DNA from: Bacillota bacterium
GTDB lineage: Bacteria; Bacillota; Clostridia; Acetivibrionales; DSM-1351
Direction of reading: 5' to 3'
Assembly (NCBI GenBank): GCA_023390335.1
Contig: JAEWCZ010000032.1
Coordinates: 117,299 to 181,298, forward strand
DNA: 64,000 bases
How positions within the stretch are numbered: the first letter of the stretch is position 1; each line of letters begins with the position of its first letter. The position numbers and the translations under genes were made by a program. Of the stretch, positions 16,304 through 24,150 are shown piece by piece. Under the pieces are notes generated by a model. It saw only the letters and a list, made by a program, of their open reading frames with translations, was not told the DNA's origin and searched no databases.

Positions 16304-18760
16304 ATGAATAATTTTATTATAAAAAAAATATATGCAAATAATTTTAAAGGAATACCTTTTAGAAATATTAAAGAGATTTCTGAACTCATAGTTTTTGAAC
16401 TTATAGGTTCTGGCCTGACAGTATTATCTGGCCCAAATGGATATGGAAAGACAACAATGTTTGATATCATAGAAATAATTCTTTCAAAACAGATAACGAG
16501 ATTTAAAAGTACTAAATTTGGAAATGTAACTATCAAGGATAACGGATTGCTTAATAACACTGCTAAGAACGGATTGATTGGCATTGAATTTTCTAACAAT
16601 AAAGAGGTCTTAAGTTTATTGGCGAAGATACCCAAGAAGGGTGGACGTGGCGAGATAGATACAGACATTGAATCAATAGAACTGTTTTTTTATAAGGGAA
16701 GTTTGTTAGACTTTAATACATCAAATGTAGATATGAAAAATCTGGAAAATGCTGATTTGGATAAAATACAGAAGTTAAAAAGGATAAACGCCATAAATGA
16801 TGTCGAACAATTTTTGACATTCAATCCTGATACATTTAACTTGTTTTATTACATATCCCAAGAGGAATCTACACATTTTCTTAAACAAAAGGAAAACGAT
16901 AAGCTTTCAACATTAGATGGTTTAGTAGACATTTCTATATACTTGGCTAGAAAAGATTTGTTGGATAGATTAACGTCAAAACGATCAAACGGAATAATTA
17001 AAAAACGTATAGATGATATCATTAGTAAGTTAGACATTAAATATAACGAACTTAAGACAGAAGTTAATCAAAGTGAAAAAGTTGATTTTATTAAAGTGTT
17101 TGATAATTTAGATATTCCATGGAATAAAAATAATATAGAGTCGGAAAGCATTCTAACATTAATTGACTATAAAAAAGAAGTTACTGGAACTTTTGAATTA
17201 CTTCATCACGAAGAAAGTTTACGGAAAGAATTATTCAATCAAAAGTTAGACAAAATTCCGCTATCAGAAGATACTTTTAAAGATTTTCTTATTTTAAAGG
17301 AGAATAAACTAATTATTGATTCATTTAAAGGGATTAAGAAAGAAGAATTATCAGAGGTAATAAATAAATATGAGAAGAACGCACAATTACAAAAACTAAA
17401 AGAAGTTTATAACGAGCCTGAAATTGAAAATAAGCTCGAGTTTTCAGATGTAGAAAAATGGTGTCAATATCTTAGTCAAGAATCTATTACTAAAGAAGTA
17501 TTTGATAGTATGATTAATGAAATAAAAAGTACTAAGGAAAGGCTAAATTCAGGCGAAAGAATATATACTACTTTTCTTAGTAAAAGAACAACACTCATTA
17601 ATGCCTATAAAAATGCTATTAAAGACAATGTCCAAAACGAGTACTTAAATGATAAAAAATGCCCTTTTTGTGGAACAGGAGTTAAAGAAAATGATATAAG
17701 CTTGTATTCACAAATTGACGAGGTTACAGAATATCTTAAGAAAACGACATCTTCAGATCAACAAAGACTTAATGAGATAAGGAAGCAACTTAGAGATAGC
17801 ATAGAGGTGCTTTTTACTGCTGTAAAAGACTTGGAAATTGTTCAAGATATAAGTGATGAGGTTTATAAAAATCTTGTAAAAATATCAAGCAAAGAAGATG
17901 CTCAAAACAATATACTAGAATTGCTAAAAAATATTCTTGCTTTTAGTTTAGATGCTTCAGATAATATAAAGTCTTTGGATTCCATTAAAGAATGCATAAA
18001 AGAAAAGAAACATATTCTCAGCGATGAATATTTAAAAGCAAATGAAGAGTTTAAAATTAAAGAACTATATGAAAAATACTATAAAAATAATTTTGAAGAA
18101 GTGTTAAAGGATGATACTCTTAGATCTAAATTAGAAAATGAGAAGAAGTTTATTGAGTACCATATTAATTTAAAGCAAAATGAAAAATACAATGAAGTTT
18201 TTAGTCATATTAAGAAGTTAACAAGAGAATTGAAGCTACTTGAAAAAGTTGAAGATGATTTTGATATATACAAAGGTGTAATTACCGATGGAATAAACGA
18301 TTTTCGAGATAAATTGATTAAAGACATTGAGATACCACTATATCTGTATACTGGGAAAATACTCCAAAATTATCAGAGAGGATTAGGCGTTTTTATTAAA
18401 AAAACAGATAAGGGCGTAAAATTTGTACCAGATATGAAGACAGAACACGAAATAATTAATTCTTTTAGTTCAGGTCAACTGTCTGGCTTTATCATAGCTT
18501 TTATGTTGGTAATGAACAAAGTGTACTCTAGCAGACAAAACGTAATAAATACAATCTTAATTGATGACCCGGTTCAGACGATGGATGATATCAATATTGC
18601 TTCGCTTGTTGAAGTTTTGAGAAATGAATTTGATGATAAACAAATTATTCTATCTAGCCATGAAGTAAATAAGGCGATTTACATGATGTATAAGTTTTCA
18701 AAGTATCAATTAAACTACGAAATGAAAGATGTAAGTAAAATGGTAAGGCAGATAGACTAA
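16304..18760 (+). CDS. SMC/RecF-like ABC ATPase of an ABC-three-component system
   Basis: 818 residues. The N-terminal half-site has F-K-G-I-P-F and the Walker A G43-P-N-G-Y-G-K49-T-T. Long Lys/Glu coiled coils follow, with a zinc-hook-like C453-P-F-C456-G at the apex, as in Rad50. The C-terminal half-site carries the ABC signature region F-S-S-G-Q-L-S-G (about 725), Walker B I-L-I-D-D-P-V-Q-T-M-D-D and the switch S-S-H-E. Such ATPases monitor DNA ends or aberrant nucleic acid and switch an effector. It begins one base after the middle component's stop, so the three genes form one operon. It has the D-D-P-V-Q-T-M-D form shared with other defence SMC-like ATPases. Confidence 0.85.
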   Translation: MNNFIIKKIYANNFKGIPFRNIKEISELIVFELIGSGLTVLSGPNGYGKTTMFDIIEIILSKQITRFKSTKFGNVTIKDNGLLNNTAKNGLIGIEFSNNKEVLSLLAKIPKKGGRGEIDTDIESIELFFYKGSLLDFNTSNVDMKNLENADLDKIQKLKRINAINDVEQFLTFNPDTFNLFYYISQEESTHFLKQKENDKLSTLDGLVDISIYLARKDLLDRLTSKRSNGIIKKRIDDIISKLDIKYNELKTEVNQSEKVDFIKVFDNLDIPWNKNNIESESILTLIDYKKEVTGTFELLHHEESLRKELFNQKLDKIPLSEDTFKDFLILKENKLIIDSFKGIKKEELSEVINKYEKNAQLQKLKEVYNEPEIENKLEFSDVEKWCQYLSQESITKEVFDSMINEIKSTKERLNSGERIYTTFLSKRTTLINAYKNAIKDNVQNEYLNDKKCPFCGTGVKENDISLYSQIDEVTEYLKKTTSSDQQRLNEIRKQLRDSIEVLFTAVKDLEIVQDISDEVYKNLVKISSKEDAQNNILELLKNILAFSLDASDNIKSLDSIKECIKEKKHILSDEYLKANEEFKIKELYEKYYKNNFEEVLKDDTLRSKLENEKKFIEYHINLKQNEKYNEVFSHIKKLTRELKLLEKVEDDFDIYKGVITDGINDFRDKLIKDIEIPLYLYTGKILQNYQRGLGVFIKKTDKGVKFVPDMKTEHEIINSFSSGQLSGFIIAFMLVMNKVYSSRQNVINTILIDDPVQTMDDINIASLVEVLRNEFDDKQIILSSHEVNKAIYMMYKFSKYQLNYEMKDVSKMVRQID

Positions 18761-18997
18761 TCTTCTCGCAGATATCCAATATATAAAGGTAAAGAAAGAA
18801 TGTATAGCTTTGAGAATTATTGAGAGGTAATCGTTAACTATAACTTTATTATCGAAATGTTGATTTGAAATACCTTTTTATATGCGCTCCGTAAGGGGTG
18901 TTCATCTAAAAATCAGCAGTCTATGTATCCGAAATACCGCTTAGTTATTTACATTTTGTGTACAATGCATAACTTCTAACCAAGGGAGAAAACAGTT
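18761..18997. other. Intergenic region between ABC-3C operon and second TIR gene
   Basis: No clear terminator was seen after the ABC-3C operon, so some read-through into the next gene is possible. A TTTACA (about 18949-18954) and TACAAT (about 18961-18966) lie close to the TIR gene but their spacing is too short for a standard promoter. No small gene was recognised. Confidence 0.35.
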
Positions 18998-20440
18998 ATG
19001 GAAATCGTGAAAATTCCGATTGTGGATTTTTTAAAATATAGTTTAGAAAGTGCATACGAACAAGGCTTCTCATGGATTATGTGTCTTTTGGCGCGAGATG
19101 CGGATGCCGAAGAAACTTATCAGCAAGTTAAGAGATACTGGAATTCTTTAAATGATGTGACCGGGAATACTATTTTGTTTGTTTTTGCCGGGAAGCAGGA
19201 TGAAGAAAAACTTCCGGATTCGTTGTTGTGGCATGAAGCCAAAGATTATCGTGCCTTGACAAATCCATTAATTCGATTCGTAAATGATAATACACCCACA
19301 GTGCCAAAATACATATATCCTGCATATGACTATAAGACAGAGGAAATAAATGAGCTTGCAGTTACCCATACGAGTTCGATTACAGAGCTAAAGAATTTTT
19401 TGGGATTATCCGAAAAAGATATACCTTCTTTGGTGTTAATCCCGACACACAAGCTTGCTTGTGAAAAGAAGGTTGTTGTGCGACTCGGAAAAGAAAATAT
19501 ATACCAGACGGTTAAAGGAATAATTGAATCTCTTGAAGAACCACTTATAAAACTAAAAAAATCTCAAGATGATTATGAAAATATTCAAAGATATCTTATT
19601 GAACTAAATAAAAGGTTAGAGTATTTGAGAAGAGGCAGGAGAACACAGAAGCGCTATAATGAAGCAAAAATCTATTTACATAATCTTGTTAGAGATACAG
19701 AGGATGATACTCTAAGGGAATGGTTACAAGAAGCTATTCGTAACAAATCAGTTGATAAATGGCGTAAATTGGATCGTCAAACACTGGCATTTATAAACCA
19801 ATACCTTGATTTACTCAACCAATATCCCATGCTTGATGATGAGTGTAATACAATTGTGTCTAGAATTATTAACTTGGAGGAAGAAGAAGCAAAAGTTACC
19901 TCTGCTAAGAGCGAAATATATGAAAGTTTAACATCATTATATGATGAATTAACACAAATATTTCAAGGTATTAAAGAGGAAAGAATTGTAAACACAAAAG
20001 TTGATATTCCTAGTTTAAGGCGCTTTAAAGTTGCCCTCTCATTTCCCGGTGAACATCGCGATCTAGTTGAGGAAATAGCTGAAAAGTTAGTAGTAATTTT
20101 TAGTAAAGAACAGATTCTTTATGATAAATATCATCGTGCGGAGTATGCACGCCCCAATCTTGATACGCATCTTCAGAAATTGTATCGCGACCATTCTGAT
20201 CTGATTGTTGTGTTTATTTGTGCCGATTACCAAGAAAAGAAGTGGTGTGGCTTAGAATGGCGGGCAATTCGTGACCTTTTGAACCAAAAAGTTGCGGACG
20301 AAAGGATTATGTTTGTCAAATGTGGGCAGGGAACAGTTGACGGTGTTTTTGGCACAATTGATGGATTTATAGATACAAATAAAATTTCAATAGACGATAT
20401 TGTAAGCGATATTGTTATAAGACATAAATCGCTTGCCTAA
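18998..20440 (+). CDS. C-terminal TIR protein with unrecognised N-terminal domain
   Basis: 480 residues. Residues about 345-475 are a TIR_2-type domain: F-K-V-A-L-S-F-P-G-E-H-R-D, then Y-D-K-Y-H-R-A-E-Y-A-R-P-N-L, D-L-I-V-V-F-I-C-A-D-Y, and W416-C-G-L-E420-W-R-A, where Glu420 is the likely NAD-cleaving residue. Residues 1-125 form a compact alpha/beta domain (I-M-C-L-L-A-R-D-A-D, R-Y-W-N-S-L-N-D-V-T-G, L-F-V-F-A-G-K) that I cannot name but which recalls N-terminal domains of other conflict proteins. Residues 185-330 are helical/coiled coil. GGGAG precedes the ATG. By location it belongs to the defence island, either alone or helping the ABC-3C system. Confidence 0.75.
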   Translation: MEIVKIPIVDFLKYSLESAYEQGFSWIMCLLARDADAEETYQQVKRYWNSLNDVTGNTILFVFAGKQDEEKLPDSLLWHEAKDYRALTNPLIRFVNDNTPTVPKYIYPAYDYKTEEINELAVTHTSSITELKNFLGLSEKDIPSLVLIPTHKLACEKKVVVRLGKENIYQTVKGIIESLEEPLIKLKKSQDDYENIQRYLIELNKRLEYLRRGRRTQKRYNEAKIYLHNLVRDTEDDTLREWLQEAIRNKSVDKWRKLDRQTLAFINQYLDLLNQYPMLDDECNTIVSRIINLEEEEAKVTSAKSEIYESLTSLYDELTQIFQGIKEERIVNTKVDIPSLRRFKVALSFPGEHRDLVEEIAEKLVVIFSKEQILYDKYHRAEYARPNLDTHLQKLYRDHSDLIVVFICADYQEKKWCGLEWRAIRDLLNQKVADERIMFVKCGQGTVDGVFGTIDGFIDTNKISIDDIVSDIVIRHKSLA

Positions 20441-20475
20441 GTGCGTACTTAATTATTCATAAAAGTAGGAGGACG

Positions 20476-20592
20476 ATGTACAATAACGCTTTACAACCGA
20501 AAAACTCACGATCTATACGCAACCGTATCCGGTCTAATGAAAAGGCCTTGAAGAACAGAATAAAAGCTTATAAGAGGCTATGCATTAATTAA
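20476..20592 (+). CDS. Possible small basic protein (38 residues)
   Basis: ATG 20476 follows a perfect AGGAGG by 3 bases and reads 38 codons to TAA 20590. The product is strongly basic (Arg/Lys/Asn-rich, R-S-I-R-N-R-I-R) with no similarity I know. Its last codons lie inside the hairpin 20572-20607. It is 35 bases past the TIR gene. It could be a real small gene, a remnant, or chance; the good ribosome binding site is the only support. Confidence 0.3.
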   Translation: MYNNALQPKNSRSIRNRIRSNEKALKNRIKAYKRLCIN

Positions 20593-20607
20593 TGCGATAG
20601 CCCCTTT
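20572..20607. terminator. Hairpin between second TIR gene and convergent M4 protease gene
   Basis: AAGAGGCTATGCATT pairs with AATGCGATAGCCCCTT around AATT, with one bulge and one G-U pair. The T run is short, so it is a moderate terminator that could serve both convergent units. Confidence 0.5.
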
Positions 20608-20657
20608 CTGCTGAATATATTGGGGTTGTGATTAAGGGTGAGCTGATTTCTTACATC

Positions 20658-22277
20658 TTAGTTAATGCCAACTGCATTAAATGCAGCATTTACAGTTTGT
20701 ACCTCAGTGCTTGAGTTACCGTATAAATCAGCAGCGGCTTGTGCTGCATGAGCTTTAAGGTTCTTGAAAGTTTCATTAGAAGTTATGTAATAGACAATTG
20801 CACGATAGAAAATATCACCTAGTTTTTCGTTGCCTATTCCGTTTACAGTGACTCCATAATGTGTTCCACCGTTTGCGATCAAATAAGCAGCTTTATTAAT
20901 TATACCGCTGTTAGTATGTACTCCTCCGTAATCAGAAGTTCCTGTGTATCGGTTGCTGTAATGATCAGGATCTCCATATAATGTAGGGTTGGCCAATGAG
21001 CGCAGTGCATCTCCTTGTGTAGAAGGAGTGTATATATCTTCACCCATTAGCCAGTCAGGATTATTGTTGTCATAGTATTCAACAAGTGTTCCAAAGATAT
21101 CTGAAAGAGCCTCACTGATAGCGCCTGATTGGTTTTGATAAACCAAATCATCTTCGCTATCGGTAACTGCATGTGTTAGTTCATGTGCTACAACATCCAG
21201 ACCACCGCTTAGCTGAATAAATGTTGAACCGTCACCATCGCCGTAAACCATTTGAGATCCATCCCAGAAAGCATTATTGTAATTGCTATCATAGTGCGCT
21301 GTAGACTTGATGACAGCTCCTGAATTATCATAGCTGTTCCTTCCATACTTATTTAAATAATAGTCGTAGGTTTTTGCCGCATTATAATGTGCATCAACCA
21401 TTGCTCTATCTGTGGAATCGTTGAAGATGTTATCGGTGCTATACCATAAAGTGCCCGGTAACGATTTGCTATTTTTCGTATTATAGGTAAATATTCCTTT
21501 ACCTCGAGTATTGTCCTGTAGATAATAACGGGATGAGGAATAAGTTGCATTTAAGGTCCTTGTATTCCCTAAAACTCCAATTCCTGTAGCTGTTGTGTTT
21601 GTGCCTGTAACGGTTTCAATTTTATTGTATTTATTCACTACACTGCCTGTAACTGCATCTACAAAATAATACCAGTTGCCAGGTTCAGGTGAAAGAAAAT
21701 GGAGTTTAACCAGATATGTATAAGAATCATTATAAATTACAAGTTCAGAGGTTGGTTGAACATCTTCGTATTGTGGCACAAAACCAAGGTCGGCCTCTGC
21801 TGTTTTTATTGCATAATCACTTTTCACTACTATACTTTTTTTAAGATTTACAGCATTATCAAGATTCGGTACAGACGCACCTGACAAGCTTTTAAGTATA
21901 CCACTTTTGTCAATTATAGCTTTTTGAGTGTATCCGAAAACTGGTATGCCATTATACACCTGTTGTAGTCGAATAAGCCTTGTACCATGGCTGTCACTGA
22001 ATTTTGAGTTGATTTTAAATGCTTTTTCGGCATTTGAATTGAGTTTGAATTTATTGATATTTTTATTGAGATACCCGTAAATAATTTGTTCATCACTCTT
22101 GTCTGAAAGAGAAGTGAGATCGCCAGTTATAAAATCAGGTGTTCCTAATTTTTCATTTATTATGTTAAATTGATCGTTTAAAGTGCCAAAGTCCTGATCA
22201 TTTGCTGCAAAGACACTTATAGTGTTAAGCAACAATATTGCTGTTATTAAGATATACGCCGAAATATTTTTTTTCAT
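20658..22277 (-). CDS. Secreted M4 (thermolysin/bacillolysin-type) metalloprotease
   Basis: 539 residues. A signal peptide (1-24, ending V-F-A-A) is followed by an FTP and PepSY pro-region (about 40-220, with G-I-P-V-F-G), then the catalytic domain. Zinc ligands are H365-E-L-T-H369 with catalytic Glu366, and third ligand Glu389 in G-A-I-S-E-A-L-S-D. The C-terminal M4 domain includes [13 protein letters not shown]4 proteases are secreted as zymogens, mature themselves and degrade extracellular protein. The pro-region and all catalytic residues look intact. The 5' leader is long (see 22278-23084). No neighbouring gene suggests a special partner. Confidence 0.93.
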   Translation of the reverse strand: MKKNISAYILITAILLLNTISVFAANDQDFGTLNDQFNIINEKLGTPDFITGDLTSLSDKSDEQIIYGYLNKNINKFKLNSNAEKAFKINSKFSDSHGTRLIRLQQVYNGIPVFGYTQKAIIDKSGILKSLSGASVPNLDNAVNLKKSIVVKSDYAIKTAEADLGFVPQYEDVQPTSELVIYNDSYTYLVKLHFLSPEPGNWYYFVDAVTGSVVNKYNKIETVTGTNTTATGIGVLGNTRTLNATYSSSRYYLQDNTRGKGIFTYNTKNSKSLPGTLWYSTDNIFNDSTDRAMVDAHYNAAKTYDYYLNKYGRNSYDNSGAVIKSTAHYDSNYNNAFWDGSQMVYGDGDGSTFIQLSGGLDVVAHELTHAVTDSEDDLVYQNQSGAISEALSDIFGTLVEYYDNNNPDWLMGEDIYTPSTQGDALRSLANPTLYGDPDHYSNRYTGTSDYGGVHTNSGIINKAAYLIANGGTHYGVTVNGIGNEKLGDIFYRAIVYYITSNETFKNLKAHAAQAAADLYGNSSTEVQTVNAAFNAVGIN

Positions 22278-23084
22278 TTGATATTTCCCCTCTCATAAGA
22301 AATTTGTTTTTTAAGTTTTTGTATTTTTGTTTATTAATTAAATATGAAGGCTTCAAATATCCTCAATTATCAGACATGCCTAGTCACAAATGAGGTTTTT
22401 GGGGCCTTGCTAAGTGTTTGGTGATCTGATGCTATTCACGTTATCCCTCCTCTCAAATTTCTTTTTATCTAAAGACACAATGGTGTTTAGATGCGGAAGT
22501 CCGGTTACCGTAATAATTTAAAATACTGCTGAAATAAAGATAATGCTTTGTCAATTCATTTATATAATCAAGACCAACATCATTGTTGGTTTCGAGAACA
22601 ATACAGTTCTAAACAAGTACGATATACAACTATTGGCTTGCTTTCCGATAAATTTTGTTAAACAAAAAGGCCAAGATTCCTTCTACTGTAGTAGAAAGAA
22701 ACTCAGCCTCGAGTTCTTCTCGTTAACTTTTTATGTAAGTATCTAGTTTATATATAATATTATACATATATGTTAAATATTTGCAATAGCTTTTCTTAAA
22801 AAAGTACTTTTACATGGAAATGATATCTGCCCATTACATATTTTCAGGTGTTAATTAATGTTTCAACAAGGATTGCTTTAGCATGATTTCATCAGCAGGG
22901 AGTCGGAGATTTTTAACTTTATCGCCCTTGCAGAAGCCATATAATGGTACTGGAAGCTGACAAAATACTGCAGTAATTGTGTATAATAAAAAAAGGAAAT
23001 AACAGCAAGTAAAATCAAGCAGTAATCTCTCGATTTCTTTATAATAAATAAATGTAGGGTGGTTGAAACGGGGGGAACGGACCA
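22278..23084. other. Long divergent intergenic region between M4 protease and AraC/GyrI gene
   Basis: About 800 bases without a convincing gene. On the protease side there is a perfect-looking hairpin (TCTAAAGACAC at 22468-22478 with GTGTTTAGA at 22483-22491) and an AGGAGG-like run near 22446 not followed by a usable ORF. On the regulator side a palindrome TACTGCAGTA (22966-22975) precedes TATAAT 22982-22987. I tried to match the protease leader to known riboswitch classes and could not. A 67-codon ORF on the plus strand (22543-22746) has no ribosome binding site. Confidence 0.4.
22958..22987 (+). promoter_or_regulatory. Possible promoter/operator of the AraC/GyrI regulator
   Basis: TATAAT at 22982-22987 is preceded at a slightly long 18-base spacing by TGACAA, and the 10-base palindrome TACTGCAGTA lies in the spacer, a plausible binding site for a regulator. 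It is about 100 bases before the ATG. Confidence 0.35.
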
Positions 23085-24050
23085 ATGTACGAGTGGCAGA
23101 AGCAAATTCAAATACTCGTTGATGAAATTGACAACTGTATTAAGAATTATAATGATGAAGCCTTGACACTACGCATTCTGTCTCGCAGGCTGGGTTATTC
23201 CGAATTTTATACAACGAGAAAATTCAAAGAAATATCGGGTATGCAATTTAGAGATTATCTGAGGAATAGAAAATTAGCCTTTGCACTAAGAGAGGTTCGG
23301 GATAGTGAAAAAAGCCTTTTAGATATTGCTTTTGATTATGGCTTTTCATCACATGAAGCTTTTACCAGAGCTTTTAAGAGAATATACGGTGTAACTCCAA
23401 ATGAATACCGAAAAAAGCCTAACCCTGTGGTTCTACGTACAAAAATAAACCCCTTCGACCGCTACTTTTTAGGATTAGGAGAGATTGGAATGATTAAATC
23501 TACAGATGATATTAAAATTTATTTTGTAACCATTCCCCCACATAAATTTTTGCATATTAAAAACTATGAAAGTAATGGGTATTGGGATTTTTGGCAAAAG
23601 CAAAGCCTTATTCCGGGACAGGACTGCGACACAATTTGCGGTTTACTCGATAGTATCAAGGGCAAACTGGATGACGATGGTGGGAGCGAATCTAATAGCG
23701 GCAGCGGTCAGATTATGGCGTATATTAGTGACCCTGACGGCAGGCTCTGCGATTGGGGCATTCCACGTACAGAGTGTTATGGGGTACGACTTCCTTTTGA
23801 TTATAATGGGGAAGTACCACCACAAATGCTTATGATTGATGTTCCCGAAGCAGAGTATATTGTTTTTGAACATGGGCCATTCGATTATGAGCAAGAAAAC
23901 CGCAGTGTGGAAGAAAAGATTGAAAAGGCAATGGCAACTTTTGATTTTGCAGGCACCGGTTATTGCTTTGATACTTCTCCCGGTAGAATAATTTATTTTT
24001 ATCATAATCCGGAAAGGTATTTTAAGTATATCAGACCAGTGCGGAAGTAA
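23085..24050 (+). CDS. AraC-family regulator with GyrI-like effector-binding domain
   Basis: 321 residues, cytoplasmic. Residues about 10-112 are the AraC DNA-binding domain with two helix-turn-helix units (L-R-I-L-S-R-R-L-G-Y-S and L-D-I-A-F-D-Y-G-F-S-S-H-E-A-F-T-R-A-F), ending in G-V-T-P-N-E-Y-R. The remainder (about 140-321) resembles the GyrI/BmrR-type small-molecule-binding fold, with Y-F-V-T-I-P-P-H-K-F near its start and the F-E-H-G-P-F strand. This HTH-first order is that of Rob-like regulators that sense drugs or metabolites. It is monocistronic, closed by the terminator 24086-24129. The target genes are unknown. Confidence 0.85.
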   Translation: MYEWQKQIQILVDEIDNCIKNYNDEALTLRILSRRLGYSEFYTTRKFKEISGMQFRDYLRNRKLAFALREVRDSEKSLLDIAFDYGFSSHEAFTRAFKRIYGVTPNEYRKKPNPVVLRTKINPFDRYFLGLGEIGMIKSTDDIKIYFVTIPPHKFLHIKNYESNGYWDFWQKQSLIPGQDCDTICGLLDSIKGKLDDDGGSESNSGSGQIMAYISDPDGRLCDWGIPRTECYGVRLPFDYNGEVPPQMLMIDVPEAEYIVFEHGPFDYEQENRSVEEKIEKAMATFDFAGTGYCFDTSPGRIIYFYHNPERYFKYIRPVRK

Positions 24051-24085
24051 ATTAAAAATCGACTGTTTATCAACAAATGCCTAAC

Positions 24086-24129
24086 ATCAAAAAGCTCTTC
24101 CGTACATACGTACAGAAGAGCTTTTTGAT
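24086..24129. terminator. Bidirectional terminator between convergent AraC/GyrI and GH5 genes
   Basis: ATCAAAAAGCTCTTC and GAAGAGCTTTTTGAT form a perfect 15-base stem around CGTACATACGTACA, with A and T runs on both sides. Confidence 0.9.
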
Positions 24130-24150
24130 AGGTGATTTAATTCAATACCT

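Noticed and set aside
22441..22510. Possible c-di-GMP or other riboswitch in the M4 protease leader
   Set aside because: GGTTACCG and a hairpin looked suggestive, but the GGCAAACC-type core and the ordered stems were missing on both strands.
22543..22746. 67-codon plus-strand ORF upstream of the AraC/GyrI gene
   Set aside because: No ribosome binding site; it overlaps the expected leader of the divergent protease gene and has no recognisable motif.
23566..23835. 89-codon ORF within the AraC/GyrI gene
   Set aside because: It lies wholly inside a well-supported gene in another frame and has no separate start signal.
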